DNA from: Bufo bufo
Lineage: Eukaryota > Chordata > Amphibia > Anura > Bufonidae
Assembly: GCF_905171765.1 (NCBI RefSeq)
Contig: NC_053392.1
Coordinates: forward strand, 371,237,442-371,301,441
Length of the DNA stretch: 64,000 nt
Direction: 5' to 3'
The notes under the pieces are model-generated. The model made no database searches. It worked only from the letters and a program-made list of their open reading frames with translations, and was not told the DNA's origin. The position numbers and the translations under genes are program-made. This document shows positions 10,980 through 22,816 of this stretch, piece by piece; the first letter of the stretch is position 1, and the number at the start of each line of letters is the position of its first letter.

Positions 10980-11840
10980 TTACAACCTTGTTTTTGCCTC
11001 TGTACTGCGTCCGCTTACTCTGCCTACCAGAGCGAATCCCCACACCAACTTGGACACCCAGTAGTTGTAAGGCACTGAGGGATCATTGAGATTGAGAACG
11101 CTGACACGGTGTACCATCTTCCAAAATGTTTCCCTCCTTGTGACACTAGGCCGCGCATCAGGGTGAGGGTGCTGGTGGGGTGTCATGAAACTGTCCCAGG
11201 CTTTGGAGAGTGTTGCCCTGCCTCTGTTGGAACTGCTGTGTGTTCCCATTGTCTCCCCTCCTTGGTTGGCCAAGGAACTACAGACTGCTGCCAGCGTTTG
11301 TCAGATGGAAATTTTTGGAGCAATATTTCAAAAAGGATCTTCTGGTATTGCACCGTTTTGGTCGTCCTCTCCACCAGAGGAATGAGAGATGAGAAGTTCT
11401 CTTTGTAGCGGGAGTCGAGAAGGGTGAACAACCAGTAATCCGTGAAAGGCAGCCTAACATGAAGTCAGCCATGTGTGCCAGAGTACCAATAGGCAAGACT
11501 TCAAGAGGTTGGGAATCAGGGCACAAGATCTCATGTCCCTCTTCAAGCGTGCTTGGCGAGAGGGCCAAATCAAGTAATGGCTATGAAAAGAGGTCCTCGG
11601 AATATCGGAATATCCAAGTGTGGGATCACTTGTTTGGCCAGACTGTAAATGGTGGGGGGAAGGAAGATCAGGGTGAGGATTGTGTTGACCAGACTCCTGG
11701 CTACTGAGATTGGATTTGGTGGAAGACAGGGTGGTGCTTAACCGACTGGAAGCATTATCTGCTGCAATCCAACCGACCACCTGGTCGCACTGGTCTGACT
11801 TCAAGAGTGGTGTCCTGCGCCGCCCTGCAATCTGGGACAT
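10980..11840 (-). pseudogene. Decayed middle part of hAT transposase
   Basis: Several overlapping short frames on the - strand. One includes FTLLDSRYKENFSSLIP, the LLDPRYK-type motif of hAT transposases, near 11380-11430. Frames shift repeatedly and contain stops. Orientation and order (this part upstream of the hATC piece at 9050-9280) fit one disrupted hAT gene. The N-terminus is not recognisable. Confidence 0.5.
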
Positions 11841-12094
11841 GAAGCTAGGTATCTTGGATGATTATTTTTCTTGTGCTCTGGCAGCAGGCACTGTTTCTCC
11901 GCGCCCACGGCACGGCCTCTGTGTGCACCATCAGCATCACGGCCACTTCCCTGTCCCTTACTGCTTGCCTTCTTCATTTGAAATGTGATATATGCTTGAT
12001 ATATGTCACACGTACAGTAGCGTAGGATTTGGAAGTGCATGCGCAAAAAAAATTACAAGAGGTATTTGTGATAAGGAAACGTTATACAGGACAG

Positions 12095-12908
12095 GTACCA
12101 CAGGTAATGTCACAGTTCGCAGTGTCTACGGAAAAAGTGTACTGGATGTCGCTGATATTTTAGGAATGGGCACACTTTAAACAGGGATGTGGCACAGATA
12201 ATTTTACTGTCCGCAGGGGACACTGTCTGCGGAAAAAGTGTACTGGATCTCACTGATATTTTAGGGAATGCGCACACTTTAAACAGGAGATGTGGCGCAG
12301 ATTTTTTTACTGTCCGCAGGGGACACCTTCTACGGAAAAAGTGCACTGGATGTTACTGATAATTTAGAGATGCGCACACTTCAAACAGGAGATGTGGCGC
12401 GGATAATTTTACTGTCTGCAGGTGACACTGTCTACGGAAAAAAGTGTACTGGATGTCACTGATAATTTAGGGATGCGCACACTTTACACAGGAGATGTAG
12501 CGCAGATAATTTAACTGTCCGCAGCGGACACCATCTACGGAAAAAGTGCGCTGGATGTCACTGATATTTTAGGGATGTGCACACTTTAAACAGGAGATGT
12601 GGCGCGGATAATATTACTGTCTGCAGGGGACACCGTCTACGGAAAAAGTGTACTGGATGTCACTTATATTTTAGGGATGCGCACACTTTAAACAGGAGAT
12701 GTGGAGCGGATAATTTAACTGTCTGCAGGGGACACCGTCTACGGAAAAAGTGCACTGGATGTCACTGATATTTTAGGGATGCGCACACTTTAAACAGGAG
12801 ATGTGGCGCGGATAATATTACTGTCCGCAGGGGACACCGTCTATGGAAAAACTGCACTGGATGTCACTGATATTTTAGAGATGCGCACACTTTAAACAGG
12901 AGATGTGG
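12095..12908. repeat. ~102-bp minisatellite
   Basis: Eight tandem copies, each with CAGGAGATGTGGCGC, TTTTACTGTCCGCAGGGGAC, CTACGGAAAAAGTG, CTGGATGTCACTGATATTTT and GATGCGCACACTTTAAA. Copies differ by scattered substitutions. It lies on the 5' side of the decayed hAT transposase. Confidence 0.85.
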
Positions 12909-13799
12909 CCGATTAGCCAAATCTTTAAAAGAAATGTGAGTTAAACATGCTCCAATTAGCCTGAAAATTGGTATATGACACTCTGAGGTCTCATAGAACT
13001 CAGATTTTTGTTTTGTCTGTTTCTCTTTTATTGATTAATAGTTTTTTTTTTTGCTCTCCCTCCACCCCTTTAAGCTCTTTAACACAGTGACAGCAACAGC
13101 AAATAATATCAGAATGACACTGACATATATAGCTATGGGTATTATGGGTAAATACATGGTCAACGGTGTTAACAACAAACAGCCTTTCACCCTCTTGACA
13201 ACATGCACCATACATGTTCATCACATGTTGTCTCTTTAAAGAGATAGATCCCAGGTGCCTGCTATTTCACTAGCAGACACCCAGGGCCATGGTCAATTGT
13301 GACGATGATATCTGAGTTAGCTTTTCCCGGAAGCACTGTGCTTCTGGGGCCGAATGACTTCCCCGTGCAGAGATTGGGGAAGCCGTTACTTCACGTTAAT
13401 AGCCTGGGTATCTCTGAAGAGTTCCATGCTACCGCAACTGTAGTTCTTATGGAGGCATGTAGGTGGCAGAGCTCCATAAGAAAATTGTGAATCTGCCATG
13501 CACTGCAATGCTTTTTAATTGAAGCGTAAGGAGGTAGTGTTCTGAAAATTAAAATCTTCTTGCTGTCTCCATAATAAAAATAAAAATGAATGAACAATAA
13601 AAAATTATAGGGGTTATCCAAGTTCAAGAAAACTCCCCACATGTGCTGGCCTGTCACCGGTAATATACTTACCCCGCTCCCGGCGCCGCTACTGGTCCCC
13701 GCAACGCCGCTGCTGCTTCTCCCTGCACACGGATGAAAACATCCAGTGTCGGGGGGGAGAACCCAATGGCAGGGGGGGGGGAAGCCTCATTAGTGTCAT
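12909..13799. other. No gene; MITE fragments
   Basis: Unassigned. TTTAAAGAGATAGATCCC at about 13224 and AGGGGTTATCCAAGTTC at about 13609 look like ends of T2-type MITEs. A short G-run and CpG-rich block lies at 13675-13785. Confidence 0.35.
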
Positions 13800-14170
13800 C
13801 CGCTGTATAGTGATTGTCCATATCGCCTCCTTTGCAGGCTTTATTCATTTTTTCATCACATTATACACTGCTCATATCCAAGGGTTACGACCAGCCTGCT
13901 ATCCAGCAGCGTTGGCCGTGCTTGCATGCTATATGAAAAAGCACTGGCCTAAGCACACTCTCGTGATCCTGGTCTATAGTCCTATAGTGTCCTATACTGT
14001 GCAAGCACGGCCACAGCTGCTAGATTGCAGGGAGGTCATAACCCCTGGATATGAGCAGTGTATAATGTGATAAAAAAATTATTGAAGCCAGCAAAGGAGA
14101 CAATATGGATAATCACAATACATTAACAAGTGCCTTGTTTTAACTTTGTCTACATGATAAATGTTATTTG
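13800..14170. mobile_element. Palindromic MITE, family P1
   Basis: A near-complete hairpin: GTGATTGTCCATATCGCCTC, CATTATACACTGCTC and GGTTACGACC on the left are mirrored by GGTCATAACC, GAGCAGTGTATAATG and GAGACAATATGG on the right. The same family is at 20495-22580, where it is interrupted. Confidence 0.7.
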
Positions 14171-15554
14171 CTGAGGTGAGACCCCTTTAACAGAAAAAAA
14201 AAACTAAATGGCCAATTTGCAGTTTTGTCACGTCACCTGCCAAAAAAAGAAATTGATCACCCCACAAAAAATGAGCCCTCAATAAACCCTCACACAGCTC
14301 TGTAGGAGTCAGAATATGGCAATGCAAAGAATTATATATATATTTTTTTTCAGAAGGCAAACAAAAGAAAAAAGAAAAACAATATAAATGTGGTATTGCT
14401 GAAGTTATACTGACCTGGAGAATATCGGGAACAGGTCAGTTGTATCATATAGGAAAAATTGTAAAACTGAACCCCATAAAACTATGGTGTAACTGCTTTT
14501 CTTTTTTCTGATTCCACCCCATTTTGAATTTCTTTCCAGCTTCCCACTACATCGTATACTATATTAAATGGTGACTTAATAGATTTCAACTTTTCCCGTA
14601 AAAAAACACATTCTCAAACAGCTATGTGAATGGAAAAATTTTGACTCCGGGAAGGCAGGGAGTAAAAATGAAAATGGAAAATCACAATGTCCCCAAAATG
14701 TTAAAAACACACCGCAGAATCACATTTGTTAAGCTTTTTTTTTTTATTAAAAACATTCCCAAAATTGTTTCTTATTGCAGATATTGTTTAAACTCACACA
14801 TTGTTAACGGAAATAAACAGTGTCTTGTTCTCCACAAGCATTTCAAAATTATACTTTAAAGGAGACAGATGTCCCTGTTTAAACACACGCAAGTGTTAGT
14901 GTGTCTGAAAAAACGGTGGCTTTTTCTGAAGCCTGGAAAAAATATCCCTGTAATTTAGGAGCAGCAGTAGTCCAGTGTGGATATGGAAAGGATAAGTTGT
15001 TTAGGAATAATAGTGGCATGTGGCAGCAATAATAGAGGCAGCAGTGGAACATAGCATGGAACAGACCAGGACAGGGACATTTCTAGGGTTTCAAAAGATC
15101 TGAGGCCCAAGCCCCAATGCATATGTACCAAATTCTTAAAGTAACTGCACCTGCCCCCTCCCCCCCCACATGCCCTTACACTAATGTCATACTGTATTTT
15201 ACTTGCTGGATGGACACTGGATCAAACACTACCAAACATACAGGACTATACAGCACCATACCTATGACATCCAGTGCCACACAGGTGATGTCTCCTCTGA
15301 TGTAACTGTTTATTTTCCCCATCTTCTCCATTGGGCCAGTGACAACTTCTTTTCAGCCATATCTTGTCATTATAGAGTTTACCACACAGACATTCCTCTT
15401 TTTTCTAGTCACCCTTCCCACCCTGGTGCCACAACTGCTACCTCCAATACTGTGCCCACTATACTCACCTAAATACTATACTGCAGAAATTATACTGCCA
15501 TACAGATAGTTACCCCATAATAATATAAAAATCCCACCACTAGCAATAATTATC
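14171..15554. other. AT-rich repeat-derived DNA, no gene
   Basis: 14180-14620 resembles the AT-rich body of the element at 34510-35856 (shared phrases about a polyA-like stretch and TGACCTGGAGAATA). 14900-15550 is unassigned. Confidence 0.3.
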
Positions 15555-15985
15555 TCCCAGAGTACCCTCATTAGTAAAAGTGCCCCCTATAGTGTACCCA
15601 ATAATGATAATGCTCTCCAAGAGTGCCCCTGGTAATAGTAGAGCCTTCCATATTGAACCAAATAATAATGGCCACCATAGTGACCCCAGTAGTAATAAGG
15701 TGTCTCTATAGTGCCCCTAGTGTTAATAAGGCACACCTTAAGTGCCCCCCGTAGTATTAAGGCCCCTATATAGTTCCTCCAGTAGTATAATATCCAATAT
15801 AGTACTCCCTGTAGTTTCTGTATAATGACCTATATAGTGCCCCAATAGTTATAATGTCCCCTGTTGTGCCCCCGGTCCTTATAATGGCTCCTTTCTTTAT
15901 AGTACCCCCTGTAGTGCGCCCAGTTCTTAAAGTTACCCTCGTCCTTTTAGTGTCCCCAGTCCTTATAGTGCCCCAAAACTGCCCC
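15555..15985. repeat. Degenerate short tandem repeat
   Basis: About a dozen diverged units of ~30-36 bp built on CCCCTATAGTG and CCAGTAGTAATAATG. Low-complexity minisatellite. Confidence 0.6.
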
Positions 15986-16480
15986 TGTACTAATTTTTCT
16001 TAGAGACAAATAATAAAAAACAAAAAAACATGATATTCACCTCACTACTGATGCAGGCCACAGACCTCTTCCGACCTGCAGCATGACTTGTGGGAGAAGC
16101 AGCAACTGATGATGACATAAACAAGGACAGTGTACTGTTTGTGGATGTGGCCTGGTTACCACAAAGATGAATAGTCCTGTGTTACAGTGCATAGCTATTC
16201 TGACAGGTAGGATGTAATGGTGGTTGGGATATCACATGCCTAGAGGCCTTCAGAAGGCTTCAGGCTGCCATGACAAGTACTCGACAACCTGCAATTGTGT
16301 TCATGGGGTGCCAATTAGAGGACATAGGTAATGCCATGGTTGCAACTACTGGAACCCAGAAGTGATAGTGTGAGTCCAGCTTGCCATTGCCAAGATGTAA
16401 TTTTACAGCACTGAACATTAACTACCTGCGCTCAATGACATAATAGTACATCACTGAGCAGGAAGCGGTCATTAATCTTA
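15986..16480. other. Unassigned, no gene
   Basis: No coding or repeat homology recognised. Confidence 0.3.
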
Positions 16481-16494
16481 TATAGGGATTGGAA

Positions 16495-16815
16495 AGCAAA
16501 GGATACATTTTGGCTGATGATAGTAAGCTGTGTAAAGTAATACAAAAGAGCACCGTATAATAAAGATTGATCTGGATAGATTGGAGGCTTGGGTAGAAAT
16601 GTGGCAAATGTGGTTTAGCACTGATATGCAAATGAGAAAATACTTGTCACCAGTAAATTACTTAATGGGAAAATACTGGGTAAAACCAAAGGATTTAGGA
16701 AAAAAGTAAAAGTTTTACAAATCACGTGTTAGACCGCACATGGAATATTGGGTACAACTCTGGGCACTTTTGCACCAAAAAGTACAAAGGTGGACAACTA
16801 AAGTAGTAAATGGAA
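16495..16815 (+). pseudogene. LINE reverse-transcriptase remnant (CR1/L2 type)
   Basis: Translated fragments ADDSKLCKVIQKS, then DRLEAW and EMWQM, then RPHMEYWVQLWALLHQK and KVQRWTTK correspond to the (F)ADD palm motif, the following helix and the RPxLEYxVQxW...KVQRRATK region of CR1/L2-clade LINE reverse transcriptases. Frames shift and a large block between DRLEAW and RPHMEY is deleted. Confidence 0.7.
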
Positions 16816-17692
16816 TGGGTTCACCAGAATTAGGGTTATTTTTATTTTTTTTTGAGAAAAAAAAGATGACAGAGGAGAGACCTACTAACTATGCATACAT
16901 CAAAGATCAGTACAGAGATCTCTCCCATGATCTATTTATACCCAGGACTGGTTTCCTATGGGGAAAGTGACTTCTACCTCATGTTTTTTTAACATTCCTC
17001 CAGATTGGCTTTGAATGATAAAGCTTGGATGTGTGTATACACAACTTAATCAAAAATTCGATAGTTGAGAGTAAAATAGTCAATGTCAGTGACTTTCTGA
17101 ATAAAAAACACAGGGCTCAACATGATGAAGGGTAAAACAGGAACTCTTTATTGAACACACAAGCATTGACTTATATACATTTTCCAACAAGGTTACCACC
17201 CACAGGGTTTTGTAAAAACAACCAATAAACACGTACATTACAGTAAAACATTCCCACACAAAATCCTCCCCTCTGCCTGTGATACAATTACCTTACACAA
17301 TGGGTTAATTTAATCATCACAGGCAGGAGAATACACAATGTCTTCTGTCCTGGAGACAACCGAGGAGTAATTCAATTATCTCTCAGGACAAAGGGAAATC
17401 GCCAATACACACGTGGGGACAATAGGACAGACATCACTACTCAGCGTATACAATGTCCCACCCTTTACAGTACACATAGACATTTAACATATCCCAAAAT
17501 GGCACGAATTAGACCAGGGGTTCAAAAGTTTAGCATGGGCAGATGAGAGGGCCCATAATCCTGGGGCAAGAGGCTGGCAAACAGGCCCCTCCAAAACTCA
17601 GTGGCATGGTTGGTTTCGTGTGTTTCGGTCAGTGATTTCCATCAGTGATTGTGAGCCAAAACCAGGATTGGAGCCTCCACAGACATAAGGTA
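16816..17692. other. LINE tail and unassigned repeat DNA
   Basis: 16880-16960 may be the LINE 3' region. 17110-17510 could be an LTR read on the - strand (GAACTCTTTATTGAACACAC resembles an inverted polyadenylation region), but no duplicate was found. No gene. Confidence 0.3.
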
Positions 17693-17695
17693 TAA

Positions 17696-18584
17696 GGCCT
17701 CTTTCATATGGGCATCACGTTTTGGCTCAGGATGCGTCCCGGGTGCATTGTGGCAAATCCGCGCGAGTAGGTACGCAATTTCAGTCAGTTTTGACTGCGA
17801 TTGTGTTGTTCAGTTTTTATCGCGTGGGTGCAATGCGTTTAGCACGCGCGTGATAAAAACTGAATGTGGTACCCAGACCTGAACTTCTTCACTGAAGTTC
17901 AGGTTTGGGTTCGGTGTTGTGTAGATGTAATTATTTTCCCTTATAACATGATTATAAGGGAAAATAATAGCATTCTTAAAACAGAATGCATAGTACAATA
18001 GCGCTGGAGGGGTTAAAAAAATAATAATAATCTAACTCACCTCATCCACTTGTACGCGCAGCCTGGCTTCTCTTCTTTCTTAAGGACCTGGATAAAGGAC
18101 CTTTGATGACATCACTGCGCTCATCACATGGTCCATCACCATGTGATAATCGCAGTGACGTCACCACAGGTCCTTTTCCTCAAAGAAGAAGAAAGAAGAG
18201 AAGCCGGGCTGCGCGAACAAGTGGATGAAGTGAGTTAAATTATTATTATATTTTTTTTTAACCCATCCAGCCCTATTGTACTAAGCATTCTGTTTTAAGA
18301 ATGCTATTATTTTCCCTTATAACCATGTTATAAGGGAAAATAATAATGATCGGGTCCCCATCCCGATCGTCTCCTAGCAACCATGCGTGAAAATCGCACC
18401 GCATCCGCACTTGCTTGCGATTTTCACGCAGCCCCATTCACATCTATGGGGCCTGCGTTGCGTGAAAATCACCGCTCATGTGCACAGCCCCAAAAAAATG
18501 AATGGGTCCGGATTCAGTGCGGATGCAATGCGTTCACCTCACGCATTGCACCAGCGCGGAAATCTCGCCCGTGTGAAAGGAGCC
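17696..18584. mobile_element. Long palindromic MITE, family P2, copy 1
   Basis: A giant hairpin centred near 18135 with TAA at both edges (17693-95, 18585-87). Mirrored blocks: GGCCTCTTTCA.../...GTGTGAAAGGAGCC, CCCTTATAAC, CAGAATGCATAGTAC, and GGACCTTTGATGACATCAC versus GTGACGTCACCACAGGTCC. The right half holds a full CRE (TGACGTCA, 18156-18163). Three-base TWA targets suggest the PIF/Harbinger type. Confidence 0.75.
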
Positions 18585-18667
18585 TAAGGGAAAGATCTGC
18601 ATCGGTTCTGTGTTTAGAGCTGCACCTGGTTTGGGCTCAAAATCACTGATGGGAAATAACTGACCAT

Positions 18668-18800
18668 GGCCTCATGCACACGACCGTATGTATTTTGCGG
18701 TCCGCAAAATATACGGATGACATCCGTGTGCATTCCATATTTTGCGGAAACGGAACAGCTGGCCCTTAACCGAACAGTACTATCCTTGTCCGTAATGCAG
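18668..18800. mobile_element. Truncated CACACGACCGT-type MITE
   Basis: Left part of the family seen whole at 48310-48627 (GGCCTCATGCACACGACCG, then TTTTGCGG). It ends at the TTA where the next MITE starts. Confidence 0.5.
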
Positions 18801-18803
18801 TTA

Positions 18804-19105
18804 GGCCCCATTCACACGTCCGCAATTTAGTTCCGCATTTTGCAGAACGAAATTGCAGACCCATTCATTTCTATGGGGCCGCACGACGTGCGGCCCGGCT
18901 CCGGAAATGCAGACCTGCACTTCCGGGTCCACATTTCCGTTCCAGAAAAAAATAGAACATGTCCTATTCTTGTCCGCAATTGCGGACAAGAATAGGCATA
19001 TTCTATAAGTGCCGGAGATGTGCAGTCCGCAAAATGCGGAACGCACATTGCCGTGTCCGTGTTTTGCGGATACGCAAAACACGTTACGGACGTGTGAATG
19101 GAGCC
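18804..19105. mobile_element. Palindromic MITE, TTA-flanked
   Basis: GGCCCCATTCACACGTCCG on the left mirrors CGGACGTGTGAATGGAGCC on the right. TTA at 18801-03 and 19106-08. The inner hairpin TCTTGTCCGCAATTGCGGAC sits at the centre. Confidence 0.75.
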
Positions 19106-19108
19106 TTA

Positions 19109-19619
19109 TAATTATTTATACCACACAGCAAAAAAAAAAAAAAAAAACAGCAGACTTTTTATTATTACTTGCTCTCTTTGTGGCTGACGCTGAAAAGACT
19201 GTAGGGCACATTTACTAATAAAGTATTTTTACGCCGGTCTTATTTCCGCCTCTGTGCTGCCACTAGATACGTTGAGGTGTGAGCTTGGTCATAAATTAGG
19301 CGCATCCGTGGCAGTCTGTGCACCTGGAGTAAAAACTACGCCAGCCCCCCAAAATTGTGTTGCACGACCAGACAGAAAAGGGGACTTGAGACACTTTTTA
19401 CATGTAAAAGTGTGGCTATTCCATTAGTAAATGTGCACCCGTGTCTGCAAATGGGTACAGAGACTGGTAATAGGGCACAGTGAATGGCACAGCAGTTAAC
19501 ACTTATCATGGGAGCCTTTTCATCAAACATACATGCTAGTCCGCCTGTAAAGCGTTATTATTTCCTCCTCCTACAGTAATAAACCGCTGTAAGAAGCTAC
19601 AATTACTCTGCCACCAACA
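19109..19619. other. Upstream flank of the CpG island, unassigned
   Basis: A polyA tract at about 19130 and no recognisable gene. It may include distal promoter sequence of akap7. Confidence 0.3.
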
Positions 19620-19696
19620 TACAAGAAATCGGAACGCACAAGCTTCGCGCTTGCTCGAGGTTTGACCCGCACGCTGCTCCGTAGTGTCTAGTTACG

Positions 19697-19898
19697 ATGT
19701 GGGCCTCGCGCCGAGCACTATACTCGCTCGTAAACATAGCGCTTCATGTCCCTTCGCGGCGGGGCCGTAGTGACGTCATCAGAGGGACCTCGCTGAACTA
19801 CAGAGTGACGTTCCGGGCCCCTAGGCCTATGGAATATGGCCCTTTATCTGCCCTGCCCGTGCCGGGTGAACGGGGCTCGGAGCGGGTAGGAGAAGCAG
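19697..19898 (+). CDS. akap7: Probable akap7 first coding exon
   Basis: An open frame in the CpG-rich block reaches a GT donor (GTGCGA, weak) right after 19898, ending in phase 1. Exon 2 needs exactly a phase-1 partner; joining gives GEA-D-CENEAAEKN, parallel to the acidic residue plus CEN near the start of mammalian long AKAP7. Two in-frame ATGs exist: 19697 (MWASRR, basic N-terminus) and 19829 (MEYG). I favour 19829, because the CRE at 19771 lies upstream of it and the peptide is then about as short as the mammalian one. The donor is not consensus, so this remains a prediction. Confidence 0.45.
19771..19778. promoter_or_regulatory. Full palindromic cAMP response element
   Basis: TGACGTCA inside the CpG island, 51 bp upstream of the favoured akap7 ATG. 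This is the CREB/ATF consensus. Binding is inferred from the motif only. Confidence 0.55.
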
Positions 19899-19955
19899 GT
19901 GCGAGCGCTGCTGTGTGTGCCCGTCATATGCCCACATCCGTGACGTAAGGAGTCA

Positions 19956-20494
19956 CATGACCTCACCAAGTTGGCCACTAGATTTAAAGAAATAAATCCT
20001 AACTTCCTGATACCCTATGTTCACACCTTGCGGTAATGGGCTCTTAACCAGCGCCGTCTGCAGCTTTGAATTAAGACTCCATTAAAATCAATAGATCATT
20101 TATCAGCAGTATCTGGTTGAAAGATCTGAGAAAGCCAGGCACAGGGTACCCAGTCCTGTATGAAGGCAGTTTTTAGTGCCCACAGCCGGCAGTATTGATG
20201 CTACATAAGCTGCAGTATCCAAACCATATTTCTTTCTTTAGGGAGCATGATTTTACAAGCTGGCCACGTTTCTCCAAGTGGTTATATAGCGAACAACCCG
20301 CACAACCGGTGCTCCCAGCAGAATAAAATGCCGCACCCCCATGTACTTCACTGGCATTTGTATGACGCTAGATTTTCATGCAGGGCTGCCCAAACTGCCC
20401 CAGTAGATGCCGCCATGGACACTAGTTTATAATGTCTTGGGTTGTCTCACTTCAAGAAATGGCATTTACCATGTAGAGAAAGTTAATACAAGGC
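19956..20494. other. Start of akap7 intron 1, unassigned
   Basis: Single-copy-looking DNA without coding signal or obvious repeats. Confidence 0.3.
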
Positions 20495-20707
20495 ACTTAC
20501 TAATGTACTGTGATTGTGCATATTGTCTCCTTTGCTGGCTGGATTAGTTTTTCCATCTCATTAGACACTGCTTGTTTCCATGGTTACGACCACCCTGCAA
20601 TCCAGCAGCAGTGGTCGCACTTACTATAGGAAAAAGCGTCATCTTCTTTGATGGCCGGGACCACGGGAGTGTGCACCTCATATCTGTGCTGCTGCGGTGG
20701 TCGTAAC

Positions 20708-22478
20708 TAGGGATCGACCGATTATCGGAGTTACCGATATTATCGGCTGATATTCATGATTTTCAAAGTTATCGGCAACTAACCTTGCCGATAATGCGTC
20801 CAGCGTGCTATCACAGAACATGAGCGCGCTGCTGTCAGCGTGCTCATGTTCCCTCAGCAGCACAGGGGAGAAGGCGTCACTCTCTCCCTCCCCCTGTGCC
20901 GCGCTGCCAATGAGGAGAGACGGGAGGAGGAGGGGCGGGCGCACTTCGCCACCAATCATAATTAACGTCTAATACAAATGCAGGAGGCGGTGCCCAGCCT
21001 ATATGACAGGAAGCTGCGATCAGCGGCAGTTAACCCCTCAGGTGCCGCCCCTGATGGGTTAATTGCTGCCGCTGATCGCAGCTCCCTGTATTAAACGTTA
21101 ATTATCATTGGTGGCAGTGGCCACAGGGTCCCCTCTGCCCTCTTCATTGGTGGCATTGGCAGCTTGTGATCGGAGCCCCAGCAGTGTAATTCTGGGGCTC
21201 CGATCAGTTACCATGCCAGCCAGGACGCTACTGAAGCCCTGGCTGCCATGGTAATCTCTCTGCTGCTGTGTGCACTATGCACAGGGCAGCAGGGAGAGAG
21301 TGAAGTCCTATTCACCCTAATAGAGCTCTATTAGGGTGAATAGGACAAGGGTTCTAGCCCCTAAGGAGGCTAATGGTTATTAAATAAAAAGTAAAAAAAA
21401 CACACCAAAATATTAAGTATAAAATATCACATATTGCCACGTCCGAAAAGTCCAAACTATTAGGCCTCTTTCACACGGGCGTTGCGGGAAAATGTGCGGG
21501 TGCGTTACGGGAACACATTGTAATGCGTTTGGCACTCGCGTGAGAAAAATTGCGCATGTTTGGTACCCAAACCCGAACTTCTTCACAGAAGTTCGGGCTT
21601 GGGATCGGTGTTCTGTAGATTGTATTATTTCCCCTTATAACATAGTTATAAGGGAAAATAGTAGCATTCTGAATACAGAATGCATAGTAAAACAGCGCTG
21701 GAGGGGTTAAAAAAATAAAATAAAATTTAACTCACCTTAGTCCACTTGATCACGTAGCCCGGCATCTCCTTCTGGCTTCATCTGATCTCTGTGCAGCAAC
21801 AGGACCTTTGGTGACATCATTCCGGTCATCACATGATCCATCACCATGGTAAAAGATCATGTGATGACCGGAGTGACGTCACCACAGGTCCTGTTCAGTA
21901 AAGGAGACAGAAGGAGATGCCGGGCATCGCGATCAAGTGGACTAAGGTGAGTTAAATTATTTTTATTTATTTTTTAACCCCTCCAGCGCTATTTTACTAT
22001 GCATTCTGTATTCAGAATGCTATTATTTCCCCTTATAACCATTTTATAAGGGAAAATAATAATGATCGGGTCTCCATCCCGATCGTCTCCTAGCAACTGT
22101 GCGTGAAAATCGCACCACATCCGCACTCACTTCTATGGGGCCTGCAAAACGCAGAATATAGAGCATGCTGCGATTTTCACGCAACGCACAAGTGATGCGT
22201 GAAAATCACCGCTCATGTGAAATGAATGGGTCGGTATTCAGTGCGGGTGCAATGCGTTCAACTCACGCATCGCATCCGCGTAGAATACTCGCCCGTGTGA
22301 AAGGGGCCTTAAAATATATATAAAAAAATCTCCTATGTGGTGAACGCCATAACAGAATTTTTTAATTTAAAAAAAAAATGAAAATGCGCAGAATATCGGT
22401 ATAAGCTATCGGCTATTGGCCTGAAAGATCACAGGTTATCAGTATCGGCTCTAAAAAATCTATATTGGTCGATCCCTA
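20708..22478. mobile_element. Non-autonomous hAT-type element with TAGGGATCGACCGAT ends
   Basis: Ends TAGGGATCGACCGAT and, inverted, ATTGGTCGATCCCTA. The flanking 8-mers GTCGTAAC and GCGGTAAC agree at six of eight positions, as expected for an aged hAT target duplication. TATCGGC-rich subterminal sequence occurs on both sides. No transposase. It contains the MITE at 21463-22308. Confidence 0.7.
21463..22308. mobile_element. Long palindromic MITE, family P2, copy 2
   Basis: Same family as 17696-18584, centred near 21850, with TTA on both sides (21460-62, 22309-11). GGCCTCTTTCACACGGGCG mirrors CGCCCGTGTGAAAGGGGCC. Full CRE at 21874-21881. Confidence 0.8.
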
Positions 22479-22580
22479 GCGGTAACCCCTGGAAACAAGC
22501 AGTGTATTGTGTGATGTCACAGGAGGCAGCGTGGACAATGACAATACATTGGTGCTAACTTTCTATACATAAACTCCATT

Positions 22581-22813
22581 TGCAGAAGGGAGACAATCCA
22601 TTAGTGCGGAGACCGCAGATTTTTTTGCCGTATGTTCTGCGGTTGTTCACTTTAGATGCTGGCTAATACCTCCATTCAGACACGTCCCTTCTTGGCACGC
22701 TCCCAGCTCGGATGCGGACCAAAAAAACGGCCGTGTGCATGAGGCCTAAATCGACCGGTTGTTATTTGCAGATTTTGCTGCTACTGTCCATGATGTGTAT
22801 TTTTTGCACACAG
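22581..22813. other. Unassigned, with MITE fragment
   Basis: 22690-22750 looks like the right end of a CACACGACCGT-type MITE (CGGCCGTGTGCATGAGGCC). The rest is unassigned. Confidence 0.35.
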
Positions 22814-22816
22814 TAA

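Larger units (their letters stand above)
19620..19955 (+). promoter_or_regulatory. akap7: CpG-rich promoter block of akap7
   Basis: About 330 bp of clearly CpG-rich sequence in otherwise AT-rich, CpG-poor repeat DNA, with no obvious TATA box. It contains the CRE at 19771 and the probable first exon, so it is read as the akap7 promoter and 5' end. The transcription start is not visible directly. Confidence 0.6.
20495..22580. mobile_element. Palindromic MITE family P1, copy 2, split by a hAT element
   Basis: Left half (GTGATTGTGCATATTGTCTC ... GGTTACGACCACCCTGC) and right half (GGTAACCCCTGGAAACAAGC ... GACAATGACAATACATTGG) match the copy at 13800-14170. The insertion at 20708-22478 separates them. 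Confidence 0.65.
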
